11,686 nucleotides of DNA, taken from NCBI GenBank assembly GCA_012032575.1, contig JAAUSP010000204.1, forward strand, positions 1 to 11,686. The letters are read 5' to 3'. Both the position numbers and the translations under genes were made by a program. Positions 1-6,220 of the stretch are shown here, in pieces. The notes under the pieces are model-generated. The model had not been told where the DNA came from and made no database searches. It saw nothing but the letters and a program-made list of their open reading frames with translations. The stretch's first letter is position 1. Each line of letters begins with the position of its first letter. This DNA comes from Anaerolineales bacterium (GTDB taxonomy: Bacteria > Chloroflexota > Anaerolineae > 4572-78 > J111).

Positions 1-7
1 GCCTTGA

Positions 8-71
8 ACCCTCTCCCACCCCACTCTCCCTGCCAGGGAGAGGGGAGTCGCGCCAGCGACGGGGAGAGGGT
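8..71. repeat. Three-armed palindromic intergenic repeat
   Basis: Outer arms at 8-17 and 62-71 are perfect 10-bp reverse complements (ACCCTCTCCC / GGGAGAGGGT). They enclose two further hairpins: 24-31 with 35-42 (8 bp, 3-nt loop) and 47-51 with 56-60 (5 bp, 4-nt loop). The whole could fold as a three-way junction. It ends 11 bp before the ribosome binding site of the amidotransferase remnant. The layout is that of a dispersed, non-coding, miniature repeat; copy number elsewhere cannot be seen from one window. Confidence 0.7.
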
Positions 72-95
72 CACTTTTCATCAGGAGACAAGCCG

Positions 96-558
96 GTGAA
101 ATTAGCTATTCTTAACGCCTTGCCAGCCCCCTACATTTTTGAGGGCGAACTTTCTGATGGGGAGAAATTTGTGGGTTTGTTTGGCGCTATTGATCCTACC
201 ATCGCATGTCAGGTTTATGATGCTACAACGGGCGAACTGCCCGGCTCGTCCGCTGTGGCCGATGCTTTTCTGATCACGGGCAGTCCAGCCGGGGTGTACG
301 ATGGCGATTCGTGGATTGCGCCGTTGGAGGAATTTGTCCGGCAGGCTTATGGGGCTGGTCATTGACTTTCTTGAAGCCCGCGCCCCGGCAGCGCTGCGGG
401 CCGAAGCCCATCGCTCGTTGGCGCAGGGGTTGCCGGATGATAAACTTGTCGCTCAGTGGATTGTTAATTTTCTCAAGGAAGGTCAGTGGGGTGAGGAAGT
501 TATGATCACTCCGGCCAATCTGGTTAAAGCCAGCCAGCCCGTGTGGCCCGATGAATAA
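96..558 (+). pseudogene. Class I glutamine amidotransferase remnant, internal deletion
   Basis: The GTG start at 96 has an AGGAG at 83-87 with 8-nt spacing. The first 88 residues match the N-terminal half of a stand-alone GMP-synthase-like class I glutamine amidotransferase, including the FLITGSPAGVYD segment before the usual nucleophile elbow. The frame stops at 363-365, just where the Cys-bearing GxCxGHQ elbow should follow. From about 355 another frame (+1) runs to the stop at 556-558 and reads like the C-terminal tail that normally follows the HPE motif (VIDFLEARAP ... QWIVNFL). So the catalytic Cys and the His-Glu pair are absent, and some 80-90 residues seem to have been lost with a change of frame. 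Family length is usually about 230-240 residues. I read this as a dead gene; an assembly collapse is the alternative. Its end faces the zinc-finger gene tail, 15 bp away. Confidence 0.75.
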
Positions 559-573
559 GGCTTTTTGAATCGC

Positions 574-804
574 CTACCGATCTTTCCAATTTTTGAAAAT
601 TTGCAGCAGTTCATCCTTGCTTTGGGGAGGCAGGGTTTCTTCGGTCAGTTTGCCGAGGGTGCGGATTGTTTGCTCCATTTGTTTGAGGTAATTCTGGCAG
701 CCGGAACATGTCCCCAAATGGGCCTCAAACCGCGCCTGTTCCGGCTCGGTTAGGGTTCGTTCCAAATATTCGGTTACAAGTTCGACTAACGCTTTACAAT
801 CCAT
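574..804 (-). CDS. Putative zinc-finger anti-sigma factor
   Basis: A 76-residue protein beginning MDCKALVELV. Cys3 followed by the H29-x3-C33-x2-C36 cluster (HLGTCSGC) is the zinc-binding pattern of zinc-binding anti-sigma (ZAS) domains, which hold an ECF sigma factor inactive by wrapping its sigma-2 and sigma-4 domains. There is no membrane segment, so this is a small cytoplasmic form, perhaps redox- or zinc-responsive (inference; CxxC-type ZAS proteins such as RsrA are known to respond to thiol oxidation). The gene lies 29 bp downstream of the sigma gene on the same strand, the usual cotranscribed order. The remainder (residues 40-76) is helical and charged. Confidence 0.85.
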   Translation of the reverse strand: MDCKALVELVTEYLERTLTEPEQARFEAHLGTCSGCQNYLKQMEQTIRTLGKLTEETLPPQSKDELLQIFKNWKDR

Positions 805-833
805 CGCTGCTTATCATCCACACTTTCAGTAGC

Positions 834-1502
834 TCAATTGAGATAGGTTTCCAGGGCCTGCCGGACTTTGGATCGCGCGCGGTGCAGCAGGACACGTTGA
901 TTGGCCTCGCTGATAGCCAGCACCACACAAACTTCGGCGGAACTCCAGCCTTCGATGTCGCGCAGGGTCATTACCTCGCGTTGGTTGGACGGAAGGGCCG
1001 CAATCGCGGCCAGGATATGGGCCTGGGTTTCCTGGGAGAGAAAATGCTGTTCCGGGATGCTTTCCCAACTGGTCGGGTCTTCGGCCCAATGACCGGGCCA
1101 CTCCGGGTCGTCCGGCGGCAGAAAGCGACTGGGATCTACCGAAGGCTCATCGGCTTCAACGTCGGGATTGGCCCAGTCAGAAAAAGGGATGCTGCGGGCT
1201 TCGCGCTGCCCGCGCGTTTTGGCCCGGTTGGTCAAAATGCGAAAAATCCAGGTTTTGAGTGAGGAGCGGCCTTCAAAACGGTCCAGACCTTGCAGCACGC
1301 CCAGCCAGGTTTCCTGGGCCACCTCTTCGGCCACCGCCCGGCTGGAGACATAAATATAGGCCAGGCGCACCAATGAAGCGTGGTACTGATCCAGCAACGC
1401 GGCAAAGGCAGACTCATCGCCGCCGCGCAGCGCTTCAATCAGGTGCAGTTCTGCTGAGATAGCCGGGATAAAATTATTACGTTGCAACTCGGATAGGGTC
1501 AC
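834..1502 (-). CDS. ECF-family RNA polymerase sigma factor
   Basis: A 222-residue sigma-70 family protein of ECF type. Region 2 spans about residues 25-98, with DESAFAALLDQYH and the VAEEVAQETWLGVLQ core helix, then the LKTWIFRILTNRAKTR promoter-melting segment. Region 4 spans about 165-218 (ALPSNQREVMTLRDIEGWSS followed by a helix-turn-helix ending HRARSKVRQALE). The two are joined by a long acidic and proline/tryptophan-rich linker (about 100-155, with DPSRFLPPDDPEWPGHW), longer than in many ECF factors but of a style seen in some ECF groups. No region 3. The GTG start at 1502 has no clear ribosome binding site; a start a few codons downstream cannot be excluded. It heads a two-gene unit with the zinc-finger protein, probably its anti-sigma partner. 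Confidence 0.92.
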   Translation of the reverse strand: MTLSELQRNNFIPAISAELHLIEALRGGDESAFAALLDQYHASLVRLAYIYVSSRAVAEEVAQETWLGVLQGLDRFEGRSSLKTWIFRILTNRAKTRGQREARSIPFSDWANPDVEADEPSVDPSRFLPPDDPEWPGHWAEDPTSWESIPEQHFLSQETQAHILAAIAALPSNQREVMTLRDIEGWSSAEVCVVLAISEANQRVLLHRARSKVRQALETYLN

Positions 1503-1545
1503 TTTGGCAAGGCCTGAGCCAGGTTCAACCGTTTTGACAAGCTAA

Positions 1546-1574
1546 ACAATACTGCAAGATGATAGCTCTGTCAA
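1546..1574 (-). promoter_or_regulatory. Sigma-70-like promoter of the sigma/anti-sigma unit
   Basis: On the minus strand a consensus TTGACA (1569-1574) is followed after exactly 17 bp by TATTGT (1546-1551, four of six matches to TATAAT). Transcription would begin near 1539, giving a 5' leader of about 37 nt before the GTG at 1502. This looks like a housekeeping promoter, not an ECF self-recognition site. It is a pattern match only. Confidence 0.5.
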
Positions 1575-1798
1575 GCGACAATTTGTCCTGGCAGGTGATA
1601 CGGTAACCCATTATCTGGTCAAGCAGATATGAAAAAAGGTTACTATTTGTCAGGTTGAATTTTGGCGAAGTTGTTAAGTAATTTGATGGGGCAGTCGTGC
1701 AACTTTTGCGACGATGGAACGTATAGATAAATGGAGCAGCAAAATTACAGGGATACCTTAGCCTGCTTCGTCTACTATCTGTGAAGGAGTTACTATAA
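1575..1798 (+). other. Leader region of the small membrane-protein gene
   Basis: This is the rest of the divergent intergenic stretch between the sigma factor and the small membrane protein. The one clear signal is a ribosome binding site AAGGAG at 1784-1789, 9 nt before the ATG at 1799. A poor sigma-70-like pair (TTGAAT 1655-1660, 18 bp, TAATTT 1679-1684) is the best plus-strand promoter candidate I find and is not convincing. No ECF-type GGAAC...CGTC pair with correct spacing is present: GGAAC occurs near 1716 without a partner. Confidence 0.4.
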
Positions 1799-2005
1799 AT
1801 GAGAAATCCCGGAACTGCCGCAGTCTTAAGCGCCCTGATTCCAGGGGTCGGGCAGATTTATAACGGACAAATTCTTTGGGCGATTTTCTGGTTTGTTATT
1901 ACCCCCGGCCTGTGGATCGGCACGGGCGGTCTTTTGGGCTGGATATGCCATATCATTTCGGCTTACACTGCCTATACCTATGCCCGGCGCCACCCAATCG
2001 GCTAA
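1799..2005 (+). CDS. Small TM2-like membrane protein
   Basis: A 68-residue hydrophobic protein with an ATG start preceded by AAGGAG at 9-nt spacing. The N-terminal segment ALIPGVGQIYNGQ carries the PGxGQxYNG signature of TM2-domain and related small membrane proteins. Two membrane-spanning stretches follow (about residues 25-40 and 43-62) with an intervening glycine-rich turn, and the C-terminus is basic (YARRHPIG). The function of such proteins in bacteria is poorly known, so none is assigned. It stands alone, is divergent from the sigma factor, and ends 21 bp before a strong terminator, so it is most likely a monocistronic gene. Whether the neighbouring ECF factor controls it cannot be told from the sequence. 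Confidence 0.8.
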   Translation: MRNPGTAAVLSALIPGVGQIYNGQILWAIFWFVITPGLWIGTGGLLGWICHIISAYTAYTYARRHPIG

Positions 2006-2026
2006 GACTCAAGTTAATTATTGAAC

Positions 2027-2053
2027 AAAGGCCAGCAGGACGCTGGCCTTTTT
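2027..2053 (+). terminator. Rho-independent terminator (convergent)
   Basis: A perfect 10-bp stem AAAGGCCAGC (2027-2036) / GCTGGCCTTT (2042-2051) with a 5-nt loop runs into a T tract (2049-2053). It terminates the small membrane-protein gene. The minus-strand gene stops at 2055, directly against the hairpin, so the same stem probably serves both convergent transcripts, although the T tract is weaker in that direction. Confidence 0.9.
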
Positions 2054-2054
2054 G

Positions 2055-2585
2055 CTATCCTTCACCATTGCCCACCATAGCCGTCAGGATGATCTGGAAC
2101 ACGGTCATAGCGGCTGAACGATACTCCGGGCGAATGGGCGGAAATTTGGGATCATCGGCGCGGGGCCGGATGGCGTCAGTAATAAAGCGCAACAGTTCCG
2201 GTTCGGGATGGTTTTCAATCATTAGTAAGGCCGCGCCCGGTATTTCTGTGTGGCCCTGGCGGACCAGATCGTTGGCGAAATTCTCAAAATCGGCTACCAC
2301 CTTGTCCAGTTCTTCCCAGGTGACAGAGTGCATGGGGCGCGGACTTTCTTTGAGCGCCTTCCACACCACAATGCCGATGTAAAGAATATATTCCCGTTCG
2401 GCCTCGCTGAAACGGATCGTCTGGTCAAAGCCAAAAGGCAGTCCATCGAGCCGGTACAAATATTCCAGAATAACCGGCTGCTCCTCCAGCATTTGATCGG
2501 TCAGATAACCGGCGTCGTCCTGAGGTGTATTGGCCACCTCCTGCATTGCGGCTTCGATGGTTTTACGCGACAGGCTTTTGTACAT
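2055..2585 (-). CDS. Protein of unknown function, 176 residues
   Basis: I do not recognise this family. The start at 2585 (MYKSLSRKTIEAAM) is chosen because GGGAGG (2591-2596 on the plus strand as CCTCCC) sits 5 nt upstream. An in-frame ATG at 2606 would give 7 more residues but places that site inside the gene. The protein is soluble, acidic and mostly helical by appearance, with no signal peptide, no membrane segment and no Cys/His metal cluster. A central EREYILYIGIVVWKALKE helix and a C-terminal hydrophobic helix (AAMTVFQIILTAMVG) suggest a compact helical bundle. It is a single gene ending at the shared terminator. The reading frame and ribosome binding site make it a convincing gene even without a name. 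Confidence 0.75.
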   Translation of the reverse strand: MYKSLSRKTIEAAMQEVANTPQDDAGYLTDQMLEEQPVILEYLYRLDGLPFGFDQTIRFSEAEREYILYIGIVVWKALKESPRPMHSVTWEELDKVVADFENFANDLVRQGHTEIPGAALLMIENHPEPELLRFITDAIRPRADDPKFPPIRPEYRSAAMTVFQIILTAMVGNGEG

Positions 2586-2638
2586 GGCAACCTCCCTTAC
2601 AGCCAATTAGGCAACCCCAAGATTTAAATTAACCAAAA

Positions 2639-2691
2639 CGTGTTGCGTCTTGCGTGTTCCGTCTGTTTGATCTTACGCAAGACGCAACACG
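2639..2691. repeat. Perfect 17-bp inverted repeat
   Basis: CGTGTTGCGTCTTGCGT at 2639-2655 is the exact reverse complement of 2675-2691, with a 19-nt loop. The sequence continues to 2698 with a further GCAACACG copy, so the right arm contains a short direct repeat. The element sits in the 290-bp gap between the acetyltransferase end (2876) and the unknown gene (2585). It has no T tract and is better read as a dispersed palindromic intergenic repeat than as a terminator. Confidence 0.8.
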
Positions 2692-2822
2692 CAACACGAA
2701 TATTTGAGTAATTATTTTCTTGGAGCTACCTTAAGGTCTCAAATAGATGCCGGTGGGTTTGAAGAACGAGAGAGAAGTCCCCGGATAATGTTCTTGTATT
2801 AAAGCATTTCCTTAACAAAATG

Positions 2823-2844
2823 TAAAAATGGGCCAACATTTTTA
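2823..2844 (-). terminator. Possible weak terminator of the rhamnose operon
   Basis: An 8-bp stem TAAAAATG (2823-2830) / CATTTTTA (2837-2844) with a 6-nt loop lies 31 bp beyond the acetyltransferase stop codon. On the minus strand it is followed by a short T-rich stretch. The stem is AT-rich, so it would be weak. The rest of 2699-2875 shows nothing else I can name. Confidence 0.3.
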
Positions 2845-2875
2845 GTCACGAGACCAGTTTCACCTGACCCCGGCA

Positions 2876-3421
2876 TTAGAGGCTGAACTCGCCGGAGAGG
2901 TTTCTGATCACCCTGGCCGGATTCCCGGCGACCACCGTATGGGCGGCCACATTCCGGGTTACAACTGCCCCCGCGCCGATTACCGCATTCTCCTCGATTA
3001 CCACGCCCGGCAAGATAATCGCCCCGCCGCCAATCCAAACATTATCTTTGATGACAATCTTTTTGGCCGTTTCCAGCCCCCGGTTTCTGGCGGAGGCGAG
3101 CAGGGCATGCGCCGCCGTGTAGATCTGCACCGCTGGCCCGATCATAACATGCCGGCCTATCTGAACCTCGTTATTGTCCAAAATGGTGCAGCCAAAATTG
3201 AGATAGCTGTAATCGCCGATAAAGATGTGGCAGCCATAACTGCAATAAAATGGCGGCTCGACGACCACATTCTGACCCATCCGGCCCAATAAAGTTTGCA
3301 GAATGGCTTGCTGTTCATCGGCCTCGGCTGTGCTGTTAAAGGCGCGAATTCGTGCTTTTGCCAGGTGCCGTTCTGCCTCCAGTTCCGCGTCGAGGCAGTT
3401 ATAGACCTCCCCGGCCAGCAT
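2876..3421 (-). CDS. Maltose/galactoside-type O-acetyltransferase
   Basis: A 181-residue left-handed beta-helix (hexapeptide repeat) acetyltransferase of the Maa/LacA/NodL group, which transfers acetyl from acetyl-CoA to a hydroxyl of a sugar. The N-terminal Mac domain occupies about residues 1-48 (MLAGEVYNCLDAEL). Hexapeptide turns follow from about 60 (FYCSYGCHIFIGDYSYLNFG), then TAAH with the likely catalytic His105, the VWIGGGAIILPGVVI coil and the closing AGNPARVIRNL. Length is normal for the family. The ATG at 3421 has only a purine-rich A/G stretch upstream, and an in-frame TGA six codons upstream excludes a longer start. It lies 34 bp after the hydrolase and is the last gene of the operon. 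It may detoxify or modify non-metabolised sugars (inference). Confidence 0.9.
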   Translation of the reverse strand: MLAGEVYNCLDAELEAERHLAKARIRAFNSTAEADEQQAILQTLLGRMGQNVVVEPPFYCSYGCHIFIGDYSYLNFGCTILDNNEVQIGRHVMIGPAVQIYTAAHALLASARNRGLETAKKIVIKDNVWIGGGAIILPGVVIEENAVIGAGAVVTRNVAAHTVVAGNPARVIRNLSGEFSL

Positions 3422-3455
3422 TTTTTTCTTTTTCTGTCAACTCAACCGGTCCCCT

Positions 3456-3839
3456 TTAGTCCACCCTTTTTAGAAACTGCAAAACCTGCCGGTTAAACTC
3501 ATCCGGAATTTCGATATGAACGCTGTGGCCGACATCTTCCGGGGTCCAGAATTCAGCCTGGGGCAGGTACTGGCCCATCCGCAGCCCTTCCTCGTAGGCC
3601 AGCCCGGCGTTGGGCGTCACAATTAAGATTGGCGCTTTGATTTCACCCAGGCGACCCATGACATCAAACTCCCGGATAGCCCGACAGCAGCCAATAAAGG
3701 CCGGGTCGGGCATGAGGTTTTTGAGCACCAGTTCGGTCTCAAAGGCGGGAAAATCCGGCTGCCTGGCCCAAAAACCCGGCGAGAACAGGGCCGTGGCGTA
3801 GTCGTTGTTGAACGATTCCATTACTTTCGCATTAACCAA
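3456..3839 (-). CDS. Alpha/beta hydrolase, C-terminal part (frameshifted)
   Basis: This continues the hydrolase reading frame after the disruption at about 3838-3841. The frame opens at TTG 3839, but that is probably not a true start because there is no ribosome binding site and the sequence is mid-domain. It carries the cap/late part of the fold, the PILIVTP strand, and the GH of GHSVHIE, which is the likely catalytic His. At the place after the strand where the acid residue often sits, the sequence is TPNAG without an Asp. Joined to the upstream part it gives a protein of about 274 residues, the usual size. Either a one-base insertion in the assembly or a real mutation explains the split. 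Confidence 0.7.
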   Translation of the reverse strand: MVNAKVMESFNNDYATALFSPGFWARQPDFPAFETELVLKNLMPDPAFIGCCRAIREFDVMGRLGEIKAPILIVTPNAGLAYEEGLRMGQYLPQAEFWTPEDVGHSVHIEIPDEFNRQVLQFLKRVD

Positions 3840-4281
3840 TTCGCTCTACATCGGCAATCCATTTTTGCAGGGCAGCCTGAAGCACCCCCGGCGTTTTGGC
3901 ATACGAGTCGACCAGGATCAGACTGCGGACCAGTTCCGGGTGGGTGAGGGCAAGGTGCAGGCTGACCATCCCGCCCATCGAAGCGCCGCCGAGGTGGACC
4001 GGGCCGAGGTTTAAGCGGCGCAGCAGTTGATAAACATCATCGGCCATAGCCTCGATGCTGTAGCCAGCGGCGGGCTTAAAGGATTTGCCGTGCCCGCGCT
4101 GATCTAACGTCACCACCCGATACTGTTGGGCCAGCACCGGCGTTTGATAATAGTTCCACCAGTCCAGGTGGCCGTGCAGGCCGTGCAGTAAAACCAGGGT
4201 TTGCGCAACCCCTTCCCAGGGCCGGGTGAAATCGGTCACTTCGTAATAGAGTTCAAGTCCATTAATTGGCGCAAATGGCAT
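3832..4281 (-). CDS. Alpha/beta hydrolase, N-terminal part (frameshifted)
   Basis: The first 149 residues of an alpha/beta hydrolase fold enzyme. Visible are the oxyanion-hole segment LVLLHGLHGH (His33-Gly34), the DQRGHGKS motif (60-67) and the nucleophile elbow GGASMGGM with Ser101. Substrate cannot be read from the sequence; the family includes esterases, lactonases and C-C hydrolases. The frame ends at a TAA (3832-3834) after VERIG, and the missing half lies in the frame one base further on (3456-3839). Dropping one A of the GCGAATTGG stretch restores a continuous protein. The ATG at 4281 lies 13 bp after the second mutarotase gene, so the two are cotranscribed. Confidence 0.8.
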   Translation of the reverse strand: MPFAPINGLELYYEVTDFTRPWEGVAQTLVLLHGLHGHLDWWNYYQTPVLAQQYRVVTLDQRGHGKSFKPAAGYSIEAMADDVYQLLRRLNLGPVHLGGASMGGMVSLHLALTHPELVRSLILVDSYAKTPGVLQAALQKWIADVERIG

Positions 4282-4294
4282 GGGTTGCTCGCTT

Positions 4295-4623
4295 TCAGGC
4301 GTTGGGGTGGGCGCTGGCCTGAACGCGGAAAATTTCGCGCAGTTCGTTCATTTCAACCGTGCCGTCCGGGTTAAAATACATCAACGGTTCCATCAGTTTG
4401 GCCCAGCGATCATAAACCTCAGTGGCCCATAATTGCTCCCAGGCTTTTTCGTCAAAAATCTCGGTAAAGAGAAACAGCAGTGGGTCTTTCTCAAAATGGT
4501 GATCGAAGCAATCCCGCTGCGTTCGATGGCTTCAACCATTTCGGGCCAGAAATTATCGTGATGATAGGTGTATTCGGCTAACGAATTGTCTTTGAGTCGC
4601 AGAATAAAGGCACGACGAAGCAT
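4295..4623 (-). CDS. rhaM: L-rhamnose mutarotase paralog, frameshifted
   Basis: The ATG at 4623 has AGGAG at 4629-4633 (5-nt spacing). Residues 1-43 read as RhaM (MLRRAFILRLK...), with Tyr18, His22 and the WPE motif at 26-28 placed exactly as in Escherichia coli RhaM, where Tyr18 and His22 are active-site residues. The frame then breaks at a run of four T (plus-strand AAAA 4493-4496). As written it runs out of register to a stop at 4393. With one base restored it continues FEKDPLLFLFTEIF ... ELREIFRV to a stop at 4295, giving 109 residues, close to the usual 104. The enzyme interconverts alpha and beta anomers of L-rhamnose. It lies 21 bp after rhaB and is a second, distinct rhaM copy in the same operon. 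Confidence 0.8.
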
Positions 4624-4644
4624 TTTTTCTCCTGTGAAAAATAG

Positions 4645-5214
4645 TTAAAGTAATTTTTGATAGCGCTCGTAGGCGGCATCCCAGGGGGTGCGCTGGCCCG
4701 GTTCATAAATTGTTACCTCAAACGAGCGGCGAATGAGCTGGCGGACTTCATCCAGCGAGGCCAGGTGGCCGGTGGCCGTGGCCTGGACGGCGATATTGCC
4801 TATGGCGGTGGCCTCAACCGGGCCGGCGATGACCGGCAGTTGGGTGGCATCGGCGGTGAACTGGCACAGCAGCTTGTTCTGCGACCCGCCGCCGACCACG
4901 TGCAGCGCCCTGAACTGTTTGCCCAACAGAATCGCCAGCTTCTCCGCCACCCAGCGATACTTCAAGGCCAGTCCTTCCAGGGCAGTGCGGACAATCTCGC
5001 CTTTGGTTTGAGGGATGGTCTGCCGGCTGTTTTGACAAAAAGACTGAATGGCGGCGACCATATCGGCGGGGGCCAGGAACGAAGGATGATCCGGCTCGAT
5101 GATGGCGGTGAAAGGTTGAGCTTCCTGGGCCATCCGGCTGATGTCGTCGTAAGAAAACTCGGTTCCCGCTCTGGCCCAGATGCGTCGGCATTCCTGCACT
5201 AGCCAGAGGCCCAT
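4645..5214 (-). CDS. rhaB: Rhamnulokinase, C-terminal part (frameshifted)
   Basis: The 189-residue C-terminal half of rhamnulokinase, in the frame one base off from the N-terminal half. It begins MGLWLVQECRRIW, which in intact kinases directly follows the sequence LKNI. It holds the ATP-binding elements of the FGGY C-domain: VVGGGSQNKLLCQ (about residues 110-120 of this piece) and GPVEATAIGN. The ATG at 5214 overlaps the TAA of the upstream part (TAATG), which could in principle permit reinitiation. The break, however, falls inside the FGGY C-domain and not at the domain boundary, so a disrupted single gene is the better reading. It ends 21 bp before the second rhaM. Confidence 0.85.
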   Translation of the reverse strand: MGLWLVQECRRIWARAGTEFSYDDISRMAQEAQPFTAIIEPDHPSFLAPADMVAAIQSFCQNSRQTIPQTKGEIVRTALEGLALKYRWVAEKLAILLGKQFRALHVVGGGSQNKLLCQFTADATQLPVIAGPVEATAIGNIAVQATATGHLASLDEVRQLIRRSFEVTIYEPGQRTPWDAAYERYQKLL

Positions 5215-6116
5215 TATATTTTCCAGGGCAGGCAGGTTCCCCCGGCCCCGCCGTAGCTGCTGAAATTATAATGCAGCGCTTCAGGCGTCACCAGGGGCCG
5301 GTCGGAAATGCCGCCCAGCAGCGACCATGTGCCGGAGCTGAGCCAGACAAAATCATCGCCTTCGGCGGGAACGGCAACCACGGCCGAAGCCGTGTCGTGG
5401 GTCGCCGGAGCCACAACCGGCAGGGCGGTCAGGCCCGTTTCCGAGGCGATTTCGGGCAAGAGGGGTCCCAGGATGGTTCCGGGTGGAACCACTTCGGGGA
5501 AAATGTGGGTAGGGATGCCCAGGGTGTCCAGCACCTCGGTTGACCAGCGGCCGGTCAGCGAATTGTAAAATTGGGTGGTAGTGGTGTCGGTGAATTCGCA
5601 GACTTTGCGCCCGGTCAGCCAATAATTGAACAAATCCGGCATCATCAGAAAAGTCGCGGCTGCTTCCAGTTGCGGCGAAGGGTGAACCACCATAGACAGC
5701 AGTTGGTAGAGGGTATTGATAGACATAAACTGGATGCCGCCGGTCTGCTCAAAAATTTCCTGCCGGGAGAGATGTTTGAGGGCTTCGTCCAGCATACCTT
5801 CGGTGCGCGGGTCGCGGTAGCAGTAAGGGTTGCCCATCAGCTTGCCGGTCCGGTCGAGCAGGGCATAGTCAATGCCCCAGGTATCCACGCCCAGCGAGGC
5901 AAACCCTTCGCGGCCGTAGCTGTGGCTGATTTTGCTCAACCCCTGTTTCATTTCGGCGAACAGCCGCAACACGTCCCAGTGCAGGCTGCTCAAAACCCGA
6001 ACCGGACTGTTGGGAAAGCGATAGGCTTCTTCCAGGTTCAGCCGGTCATTTTCCAGCTTCCCCACGATGGCCCGGCCGCTTTCAGCGCCTAAATCCAGGG
6101 CAATAAATTGGCTCAT
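5214..6116 (-). CDS. rhaB: Rhamnulokinase, N-terminal part (frameshifted)
   Basis: Phosphorylates L-rhamnulose to L-rhamnulose 1-phosphate with ATP. The start at 6116 (MSQFIALDLGAESGR) is set by GAGGAGG just upstream (plus-strand CCTCCT at 6122-6127); an ATG at 6134 would put that site inside the gene. The FGGY-kinase N-domain (about 1-245) shows the DLGAESGR phosphate-binding turn, VDTWGIDYALLD, and ATHDTASAV with the catalytic base at about Asp241. The C-domain starts at WLSSGTWSLLGG and breaks after GGTCLPWKI at a run of four A (5219-5222). Adding one A gives WKNIMGLW, the expected junction, and a continuous 490-residue protein, the normal RhaB size. It is preceded by a 235-bp gap holding a palindromic repeat. 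Confidence 0.88.
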   Translation of the reverse strand: MSQFIALDLGAESGRAIVGKLENDRLNLEEAYRFPNSPVRVLSSLHWDVLRLFAEMKQGLSKISHSYGREGFASLGVDTWGIDYALLDRTGKLMGNPYCYRDPRTEGMLDEALKHLSRQEIFEQTGGIQFMSINTLYQLLSMVVHPSPQLEAAATFLMMPDLFNYWLTGRKVCEFTDTTTTQFYNSLTGRWSTEVLDTLGIPTHIFPEVVPPGTILGPLLPEIASETGLTALPVVAPATHDTASAVVAVPAEGDDFVWLSSGTWSLLGGISDRPLVTPEALHYNFSSYGGAGGTCLPWKI

Positions 6117-6220
6117 TCTAACCTCCTCAACCATGCCATTTATGGCTATCCAGAGGATTGGGCCGGGATTAAGGGATTAGTAACTTAGCAATTGAGTCCT
6201 TGCACATTGGGCAAGAAAAT

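Noticed and set aside
708..1262. Plus-strand open frame opposite the sigma factor
   Set aside because: Antisense to a well-supported ECF sigma gene, no ribosome binding site and no recognisable domain.
1602..1650. Operator-like GGTAACC ... GGTTAC pair near 1602-1643
   Set aside because: Six-base arms about 30 bp apart are too short to stand out from chance.
1655..1684. Plus-strand promoter TTGAAT-18-TAATTT for the small membrane protein
   Set aside because: The -10 has only three of six consensus matches; too weak to call as a promoter.
2639..2698. CRISPR-like repeats
   Set aside because: Only one inverted pair with a short loop; no regularly spaced direct repeats with unique spacers and no cas genes.
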